DNA from: Anaerolineae bacterium
GTDB lineage: Bacteria; Chloroflexota; Anaerolineae; B4-G1
DNA: 5,835 nucleotides
NCBI GenBank assembly: GCA_016783285.1
Contig: JADHWW010000096.1
Location: 1 to 5,835, forward strand
Reading direction: 5' to 3'
Below are positions 1-5,835 of this stretch, in pieces. The position numbers and the translations under genes were made by a program. The notes under the pieces were generated by a model that saw only the letters and a program-made list of their open reading frames with translations, did no database searches and was not told the origin of the DNA. Numbering within the stretch: position 1 is the stretch's first letter; the number at the start of each line of letters is the position of its first letter.

Positions 1-1
1 C

Positions 2-994
2 ATCGCCTATACCGACGAGTCGTTGTACGCCGACGAGATCAATGGGGACAACTGGTACGAAATTCTCACCCGCGACGACGTGATCTACGGCCACGCTGAC
101 CCCGACGCCGATCCCTGCGGCTACCGTACGCTTTTGGTCTGGCAACTGGCCGAGGCGCACTACAGAATGCCCGGATTGAACGCGCAACTGGAGGAGCACT
201 GCCCGCCGGAGAACGTGCGCCCCAAGTCGGTGGAGTTGATCGCGCTCCTGGAGTCGGGCGACATGGACTACGCCTGGGAGTATCGCTCAGTGGCCGTGCA
301 ACACGGCCTAAAGTTCGTCGAACTGCCGGACGAGATCAACCTGAGTTTGGTCGAACAGGCCGACTTCTACAGCCAGGCGACGGTGGACATCGCCGGTCAA
401 GAACCGGGGACGACCATGACCATGATGGGCGAGCCCATCGTCTACGGCGTGACCACCCCCAGGAATGCGCCCAGCCCCGACCTGGCCCTCGAGTTCGTCA
501 AGTTCCTCTTGGGCCCTGAGGGGCAGGCAATCATGGAGGAGCAGGGACAGCCGCCCATCGTGCCGCCCGTCGCCGGTGACGTGGACACCGTGCCCGATGA
601 GCTAAAGGACCTGGTGACGGCAGCATCGGCGGCCCCGGCGGCCGCAGCCAACGCCGCCCTGAGCGTCACCGGAGCGGTCGAGAACGAACTGGCGCTTTCC
701 AGGAGCGACCTGGAGGCAATGGGCGCAGAGGAGGTCACCGTCGAACATCCCAAGAAAGGGGAGCAGACCTACGAAGGTGTGCGTCTGAGCAAAATCCTGG
801 AAGCGGCCAGTCCGACCGGCACGACGCTCACCTTCACCGCAGACGATGGCTATACCATTGACCTGCCGCTCGCTGACGCGCAGGCTTGCGCGGATTGCCT
901 GATCGCGTTCGACGGTGATAGTCTCCGTATGGCTATGCCCGGAATGGAAAGTAATTTCTGGGTTAAGGGCGTGGTAGCTATGGAGGTGAAGTAG
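2..994 (+). CDS. wtpA: WtpA-like tungstate/molybdate ABC transporter binding protein fused to a SUOX-like domain (5' partial)
   Basis: The frame is open to the left edge, so the signal peptide and the N-terminal part of the protein are missing; the TTG at 23 is not the true start. Seen, numbering from that TTG: residues 1-203 match the C-terminal part of WtpA-type periplasmic oxyanion-binding proteins, including DPCGYRTLLVWQLAE (30-44), RPKSVELIALLESG (66-79), WEYRSVA (85-91) and a C-terminal EFVKFLLGPEGQ helix. D30 and E86 probably correspond to the Asp and Glu that bind the metal octahedrally in archaeal WtpA/ModA structures. WtpA proteins normally stop near residue 203. Here an Ala-rich linker (about 199-212) leads into a second domain (about 213-323) with the pattern of the Oxidored_molyb/SUOX fold: VTGAV, YEGVRL, DDGYTIDLPL and a final WVKGVVAMEV. 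It lacks the cysteine context that ligates Mo in sulfite oxidase. Inferred role: extracytoplasmic capture of tungstate or molybdate; the role of the added domain is unknown. No wtpB or wtpC follows, so the permease and ATPase, if linked, lie upstream. Confidence 0.87.
   Translation: MAYTDESLYADEINGDNWYEILTRDDVIYGHADPDADPCGYRTLLVWQLAEAHYRMPGLNAQLEEHCPPENVRPKSVELIALLESGDMDYAWEYRSVAVQHGLKFVELPDEINLSLVEQADFYSQATVDIAGQEPGTTMTMMGEPIVYGVTTPRNAPSPDLALEFVKFLLGPEGQAIMEEQGQPPIVPPVAGDVDTVPDELKDLVTAASAAPAAAANAALSVTGAVENELALSRSDLEAMGAEEVTVEHPKKGEQTYEGVRLSKILEAASPTGTTLTFTADDGYTIDLPLADAQACADCLIAFDGDSLRMAMPGMESNFWVKGVVAMEVK
982..989 (+). promoter_or_regulatory. Ribosome binding site for the lipoprotein gene
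   Basis: GGAGGTGA lies inside the last codons of the upstream gene, 8 nt before the ATG at 998. This near-consensus Shine-Dalgarno sequence supports that start and shows that the two + strand genes are translated as a coupled pair separated by only 3 nt. Confidence 0.8.
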
Positions 995-997
995 CCG

Positions 998-1630
998 ATG
1001 AGGAAACGACTACTCCCAATCGTCATCCTCCTTCTATCGTTGGCTGTGCTCGTCGGTTGCACCGCAGCGCCCACAGAGCCCCCCGCCGCTGAGGACACGC
1101 CGGCCGAAAAGCCCGACGTCACGCTGGTTGTATCAGGTCAAGAAAGTGTCACGCTGACCTGGGACGACATCCAGGAGATGCCCACCTACGAAGGGCCGGG
1201 CGGCCGGATCAGCAGCGTGGGCACAGTCACGCCGCCGTCCAAGTTCAAAGGTGTCGCAATCGAGGATCTGTGCAGCCTGGTGGGCGGCATCACGCCGCAG
1301 AACAGCGTCAAAGTTATTGCCAAGGATGGCTACGCGATGACGTTCTCTTACGATCAGGTCGTGCTGGGCGATTTTGATACCTACGACCCCGTCACCGGCG
1401 CCGACGCTCCCTTTGACGGCAAACTGTGGCTCGTCGTCGCCTACGAAGAGGAAGGCGAGTCAATACCGGCGGAGAGTGATGGGCCACTCCGGCTGGCGGT
1501 CCTGGGTTCCAACAAAGTGGTGACCGACGGCCACTGGTGGATCAAGTGGGTCGAGACCATCGAGGTCATACAGGCACTGGATCAGTGGACCCTGCACGTG
1601 GCGGGCGCGGCGGTAGGCCAGGTTGTCTAG
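998..1630 (+). CDS. Lipoprotein with a SUOX/molybdopterin-binding-like domain
   Basis: A 210-residue exported lipoprotein. A basic start (MRKR), a hydrophobic stretch at residues 5-20 and a lipobox LVGC with the acylated cysteine at C21 are followed by an Ala/Pro/Thr/Glu-rich linker to about residue 40. The rest (41-190) has the pattern of the Oxidored_molyb/SUOX fold: LVVSGQ, LTWDDIQEMP, FKGVAIEDL, AKDGYAMTF (108-116), DGPLRLAV (161-168) and WWIKWVETIEV (180-190). No cysteine sits where the Mo ligand of sulfite oxidases would be; the only mature cysteine besides C21 is C92, in a helix-like segment. It follows the WtpA fusion gene by 3 nt and its domain resembles that protein's C-terminal domain, so the two probably act together outside the membrane. 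A molybdopterin- or oxyanion-related role is inferred only. The tail QWTLHVAGAAVGQVV resembles the start of a second domain that is cut off, so the gene may be shortened at its 3' end. Confidence 0.78.
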   Translation: MRKRLLPIVILLLSLAVLVGCTAAPTEPPAAEDTPAEKPDVTLVVSGQESVTLTWDDIQEMPTYEGPGGRISSVGTVTPPSKFKGVAIEDLCSLVGGITPQNSVKVIAKDGYAMTFSYDQVVLGDFDTYDPVTGADAPFDGKLWLVVAYEEEGESIPAESDGPLRLAVLGSNKVVTDGHWWIKWVETIEVIQALDQWTLHVAGAAVGQVV

Positions 1631-2016
1631 CCGGTTGGCTGGGTCTGGAACCGGGCCACGCTCACGTCGCGGAGGGCGGGGACGCTGAAGATGCGAGCGG
1701 TGGCTTCGCACTGGGCGCGCCGCTCGTTGTAAGCTGAATCAACTAGGCCCCGGCGGGTGGCCGTGTCCAGCACTACGACAGCCGTGCCCGGAGGCAGGGA
1801 CACAGGCTGCGTCTCCAGCGAGCGACAGTCAATCAACAGGGCGTGGCCAGCCTTGCCCGCTGCCGAGATCATCTGATCCATGATGCCGCAGTTGACGCCA
1901 ACCCACTCGTTCTCCGCGCGCTGTCCGATCTTCGCCATCGTCGTTGGGTCCCACGGTAAATCCGACGTCGCGGCGAAGACCCGGGCTGTGGCCATTTCCA
2001 ACGTTGCTGAAGAGGA
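1627..2016 (-). pseudogene. galK: Galactokinase remnant (central fragment only)
   Basis: The minus-strand frame is open from 2070 to the TAG at 1627-1629 and encodes an unmistakable middle third of GHMP-family galactokinase. It runs from SSSATLEMATA (codons starting at 2016), through AENEWVGVNCGIMDQ with the catalytic Asp and HALLIDCRSLET, to YNERRAQCE and PALRDVS. Compared with E. coli GalK (382 residues, from memory) it covers roughly residues 127-252. The N-terminal GRVNLIGEHTDY substrate signature and the C-terminal GGGFGG motif are both absent. There is no ATG or GTG start; the only candidate start is a TTG at 2001, inside the conserved segment. Homology fades after about 1645, leaving the tail QTQPTG before the stop. 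It sits 3' of galT, the usual place for galK in a Leloir operon. The fragment cannot be a working kinase; it is either a decayed gene or the result of two deletions or an assembly join. Confidence 0.86.
1635..1643. repeat. 9-bp direct repeat, left copy, at the galK remnant
   Basis: TTGGCTGGG occurs here, just inside the 3' end of the galK remnant where galactokinase homology has faded, and again at 2053-2061 beyond its other end. It may mark a rearrangement, but a 9-bp match can arise by chance. Confidence 0.35.
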
Positions 2017-2052
2017 GCGGTGGCGAGAAGAGTTTTGTAGCGATGCGGGCGC

Positions 2053-2061
2053 TTGGCTGGG
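2053..2061. repeat. 9-bp direct repeat, right copy, at the galK remnant
   Basis: Second copy of TTGGCTGGG, in the short non-homologous stretch between the galT stop codon and the first recognisable galK codon. Same orientation as the copy at 1635-1643. Confidence 0.35.
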
Positions 2062-2075
2062 GTGCGCGGTTCAGA

Positions 2076-3133
<1,058 letters not shown>

Positions 3134-3141
3134 AACAGCTC

Positions 3142-4527
3142 TCACCCATAGGCCAGTAACCAATCACCGTGAGCCTCAATGAGGTCATCCACCAGGTTCC
3201 AGATTTGATCCAGGTCGAGTTCGGCAGCGGTGTGAGGGTCGAGCATCGCGGCGTGGTAGATGTGCTCCCGTTTGCCGGTCAAGGCTGCTTCCACCGTCAG
3301 CGCTTGCACGTTGATGTTGGTCTGCATCAGCGCAGCCAGGTGTGGGGGCAAGGAACCGATACGGGTAGATTGCACGCCGTTCTTGTCCACCACGCAAGGG
3401 ACTTCCACAATACAATCCTGGGGCAGATTGTCAATCAGGCCCTCGTTGGGCACATTGCCGTAGACTATGCGAGGTTCACCTGTCTCCACGCTGTGAATCA
3501 TCAGCGCGGCGTACTCGCCACTCAGCGTCACCTTGTCCATATCCTCAAAGACGCGGACGATGTACTCAGCTACCGTGGGCATCAAAGGTACAGTACTCAA
3601 CACCTCACGCAGAGATTTGTTAGCAAGCGCATCGGGATTCTCTGTCTTCTCCTGTGCAAAATCCCAGGCTTTGATTTGCGCTTCGCAGCGATAGATGTAC
3701 TCATCCAGTGGAATATTGAAACGCTCAATCAGATCGGGGCGGTCCCGCTTGATGAACCAGGGTGCGTATTCAGCAAAGTGCTCGCTGGACTCAGTAACAA
3801 AATAGCCCAGGTGGGTGAACATCTCGTAGCGCACGCGGTTCCATTCCGGTACCCGGCCTTCCTCCACCACCTGGCGCACTAGCGGGTAGAGGTCCTCACC
3901 ATTGCGCTCAAACTTGAGGTAGAAGGCCATATGGTTGATGCCCGCGCACAGATAGTTGATCTCCTCGACGGGCACGCCGATGTCGAGGGCCAGTTCCTCG
4001 GCTGTGAGTTGTACGCTGTGGCACAGGCCAACGGTCTTGATATCGCTGGTTCGGCTGAGGGCCCAGCAATTGATGGCCATCGGGTTGACGTAATTCAAGT
4101 GGAGAACATTGGGGCACAATTCTTCCATATCGCGAGCCATCTCCACCAACACGGGAATGGTGCGTAGACCCCGCATAATGCCACCAATGCCCAGCGTGTC
4201 CGCGATGGTCTGACGTAGGCCGTATTTCTTGGGGATCTCAAAGTCAGTCACAGTAGCTGGCTTGTATCCCCCCACCTGAATCATATTGATGGCGTAGTCC
4301 GCGCCCTCTAGCGCTGTCCGGCGGTCGGTCGCAACTTTGATGGTAGGACGAGCGCCTGTGGCCTGGGCGATCTTGTGGGCCACGATTTCTGTCGTGTGCA
4401 GGCGTTCCGCGTCAGTATCGTGCAGACTGATAGTAGATTCGGCCAGTTCGGGGAAACTGAGCATGTCTCCTAGCAAGTTCTTGGCAAAGACCGTGCTGCC
4501 AGCACCGATGAAGGTGATCTTAGGCAT
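3142..4527 (-). CDS. melA: Alpha-galactosidase, glycoside hydrolase family 4 (NAD+- and metal-dependent)
   Basis: A 461-residue cytoplasmic hydrolase of alpha-galactosides such as melibiose and raffinose-type sugars; E. coli MelA has 451 residues. Family 4 enzymes use NAD+ and a divalent metal, normally Mn2+, in an oxidation-elimination-addition mechanism. Seen: an N-terminal Rossmann motif ITFIGAGSTVF with GAGS at 8-11; an acidic residue pair at the end of the second strand (LHDTD, 35-39); QTIADTLGIGG (106-116); NYVNPMAINCWAL (145-157); the four-residue signature CHSV (169-172), which in this family marks alpha-galactosidases rather than alpha-glucosidases or phospho-beta-glucosidases; and GINHMAF with H199, the expected second metal ligand beside C169. 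The gene starts 36 nt after the GH42 stop and ends 22 nt before galT, so it is the middle of an operon. Family and signature are secure; the natural substrate is not shown by the sequence, and alpha-galacturonidase is the main alternative. Confidence 0.93.
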   Translation of the reverse strand: MPKITFIGAGSTVFAKNLLGDMLSFPELAESTISLHDTDAERLHTTEIVAHKIAQATGARPTIKVATDRRTALEGADYAINMIQVGGYKPATVTDFEIPKKYGLRQTIADTLGIGGIMRGLRTIPVLVEMARDMEELCPNVLHLNYVNPMAINCWALSRTSDIKTVGLCHSVQLTAEELALDIGVPVEEINYLCAGINHMAFYLKFERNGEDLYPLVRQVVEEGRVPEWNRVRYEMFTHLGYFVTESSEHFAEYAPWFIKRDRPDLIERFNIPLDEYIYRCEAQIKAWDFAQEKTENPDALANKSLREVLSTVPLMPTVAEYIVRVFEDMDKVTLSGEYAALMIHSVETGEPRIVYGNVPNEGLIDNLPQDCIVEVPCVVDKNGVQSTRIGSLPPHLAALMQTNINVQALTVEAALTGKREHIYHAAMLDPHTAAELDLDQIWNLVDDLIEAHGDWLLAYG

Positions 4528-4540
4528 AAGACTACCACAA

Positions 4541-4545
4541 CCTCC
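4541..4545 (-). promoter_or_regulatory. Probable ribosome binding site for melA
   Basis: GGAGG on the minus strand in the 36-nt gap between the GH42 stop and the melA ATG. The spacing of 13 nt is longer than usual, but there is no nearer purine-rich motif and the ATG is fixed by the conserved Rossmann motif right after it. Confidence 0.5.
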
Positions 4546-4563
4546 GACGTATGGGGGACAGCA

Positions 4564-5835
4564 TTACTCCCGTAGAATCCTCACTTCGCGTGGGCCTAGC
4601 CGTAGCTCTTGGTTCACCGCCTCGTCCGTCAGGGCGTCAGCATAACGGGTCGGAAGTGTCACAGTCACCGGTGCGTCGGTGTGGTTGAGCAGGAAGAGCA
4701 CCCGCCCCGCCGGCCCGACCCGCGCCGCCGCCTCGACGCCGGGCGGGGTATCCAGCAGCGGCCTGACGCCAACCACGGGCAATAGCCAGTCGAACAATGG
4801 CCCATAAAAGTCGGCGCCAGCCAGCACGCCGACGTAGATGGCGCGTCCCTCATCCACTTCGCGCAGCGTGGCCGCAGGTCGGTCAGCATAATAGTCGGCC
4901 TGGTAGATCGCCAGCGGGCGGGCAGTCGTCGGTGACAGAACCTCGCACCAGAGAGCGACCGGGACCGTGGCCGATGGCCCCTCTACAAATTGCACCCGGT
5001 TGACCCGATCCGGCGGCAGTGAGTCGAATTCCTCGACCGTGACTCCCATCACGTCGGCGAGGTGACCTGGCGGCGATTCGGGGACAAGCCCCAACTCATC
5101 CTTGAAACCGGTGCGAGCGATGGCGATCAACGTCCCGCCTCCTTGAGCGTAGGTTGCCAGCCGGTCGGCATTCTCCTGGCTCAACAGGTTAATCGCCGGG
5201 GCAATGACAATCTCGTAGGCCGACAGGTCGTCATCGCCGTTCAGGGGCAGTACGTGTATCCCTACGTTTCGTTCCCACAGCGCCTCGTAAGGCCCCATAA
5301 GGGCACGCTGAAAGGCCCCATCGTCGGCCAGGTCACGGTTGTGCGGTTGCAGGTCCAATGACCAGCGCGAGGCGTAATCGTGGAGCAGGGCGACTTTGGC
5401 CTGGGGAACGCTGTCACGCAGCAATGGGGCCAATTCGGGCAGTACCTGGCCAATCTCCTGAGCCTCGACGTAGCCGCGCGTCGGACGACCGCCGTGATCA
5501 AGCAGGCCGGAGTGATAAAGTTCCGCACCCAACGTCGCCGCCCGCCAGCGGAAGTAGACCACGCCATCGGCCCCGCGGGCGACGCTTTGCCACACCTTGA
5601 GCCCCACTTCGCCGGGCCGGAAAGCAGGATTGTAACCCGCCCAATTGACGTTGCTCACCTGCTGCTCCATGATCCAGTAGCTACGGCGTTTCATACCCCA
5701 GTATAGGTCGTGGCTGGCGGCGACGATAGCTGGCGTAGCGCCGTAGAAATGGTAGTTGTCCCAGGAGACAAAGTCCAGCGGCGCGGCGATGTTATAAGAA
5801 TCGAGTTCTCTAGAGTGGAGCGACAAAAAATTGTG
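4564..5835 (-). CDS. Beta-galactosidase, glycoside hydrolase family 42 (5' partial)
   Basis: The frame is open to the right edge; the first in-window residues are HNFL, matching the THNFM block of GH42, so the TTG at 5826 is internal. About 423 residues are visible of an enzyme usually 650-700 long. Order: the end of the TIM barrel with LDFVSWDNY and the nucleophile motif WIMEQQ, whose glutamate is codon 5667-5665, followed by NVNW and a GADGVVYFRWR block; then the trimerisation domain (KVALLHDYASRWSLDLQ to about VMGVTVEEFDS); then the small C-terminal beta domain (RVLFLLNHTDAPVTVTLP, ending in GPREVRILRE). The acid/base glutamate, which precedes these blocks, lies outside the window. Known role: retaining hydrolysis of terminal beta-D-galactosides, often from plant or gut oligosaccharides. 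It is the first visible gene of the operon with melA and galT, supplying galactose to the Leloir pathway. Any signal peptide cannot be judged. Confidence 0.92.
   Translation of the reverse strand, partial: HNFLSLHSRELDSYNIAAPLDFVSWDNYHFYGATPAIVAASHDLYWGMKRRSYWIMEQQVSNVNWAGYNPAFRPGEVGLKVWQSVARGADGVVYFRWRAATLGAELYHSGLLDHGGRPTRGYVEAQEIGQVLPELAPLLRDSVPQAKVALLHDYASRWSLDLQPHNRDLADDGAFQRALMGPYEALWERNVGIHVLPLNGDDDLSAYEIVIAPAINLLSQENADRLATYAQGGGTLIAIARTGFKDELGLVPESPPGHLADVMGVTVEEFDSLPPDRVNRVQFVEGPSATVPVALWCEVLSPTTARPLAIYQADYYADRPAATLREVDEGRAIYVGVLAGADFYGPLFDWLLPVVGVRPLLDTPPGVEAAARVGPAGRVLFLLNHTDAPVTVTLPTRYADALTDEAVNQELRLGPREVRILRE

Noticed and set aside
23..25. TTG as the start codon of the WtpA-like gene
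   Set aside because: In-frame codons to the left (IAYTDES) continue the WtpA homology to the window edge, so the real start lies upstream.
442..753. - strand open frame of 103 codons rich in Ser and Ala
   Set aside because: It is antisense to the WtpA-like gene and its composition is what the reverse of an Ala-rich coding sequence gives.
1631..1654. Inverted repeat CCGGTT / AACCGG with a 12-nt loop right after the lipoprotein stop, a possible terminator
   Set aside because: The stem is only 6 bp, there is no T-run on either side, and the right arm lies in the galK-homologous codons; not enough for an intrinsic terminator call.
3169..3882. Long + strand open frame of 237 codons
   Set aside because: It is antisense to melA, has no recognisable motif or ribosome binding site, and the minus-strand frame carries clear GH4 motifs.
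5824..5826. TTG as the start codon of the GH42 gene
   Set aside because: The frame continues to the right edge with HNF, part of a conserved GH42 block, and the catalytic barrel would be incomplete if translation began here.

Overview
The window looks like a piece of a high-GC bacterial genome, most plausibly a member of the Chloroflexota (Anaerolineae-like). That is an inference, based on an archaeal-type WtpA tungstate/molybdate-binding protein in a bacterial setting, a lipoprotein with an Ala/Pro/Thr/Glu-rich linker, and SUOX-fold domain proteins of a kind I associate with that phylum. No rRNA or other marker is present to settle the taxonomy.

Layout. Two converging gene blocks meet at position 1627-1630. 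The left block (1-1630, + strand) holds the 3' part of a WtpA-like tungstate/molybdate-binding protein. Its C-terminus carries an extra domain resembling the molybdopterin-binding (SUOX/Oxidored_molyb) fold. It is followed after 3 nt by a lipoprotein made of one more domain of the same general fold. The right block (5835-1627, - strand) is a galactoside-utilisation operon read right to left: a GH42 beta-galactosidase (5' end outside the window), a GH4 alpha-galactosidase (melA), galactose-1-phosphate uridylyltransferase (galT), and a decayed internal fragment of galactokinase (galK). Intergenic gaps in the operon are short (36 nt and 22 nt) and each downstream gene has a Shine-Dalgarno-like motif, so co-transcription is likely. 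No promoter for either block lies in the window.

How the genes fit together. The GH42 enzyme would release galactose from beta-galactosides and MelA from alpha-galactosides. Galactokinase would make galactose-1-phosphate and GalT would exchange it with UDP-glucose (Leloir pathway). Galactokinase is the broken step: only about the middle third of the protein is recognisable, so a working galK elsewhere would be needed. galE and a sugar transporter are not in the window. The left block concerns uptake of tungstate or molybdate and two domains related to molybdoenzymes but without the usual cofactor-ligand cysteine context.

Most notable points: the WtpA to SUOX-like domain fusion, and the scar at about 1600-2075. 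There galK has lost both ends, the neighbouring lipoprotein may be shortened, the two opposing reading frames end on one shared CTAG, and a 9-bp direct repeat flanks the galK remnant. I see no CRISPR array, RNA gene, integrase or transposase. The sequence does not show a wholly new system.
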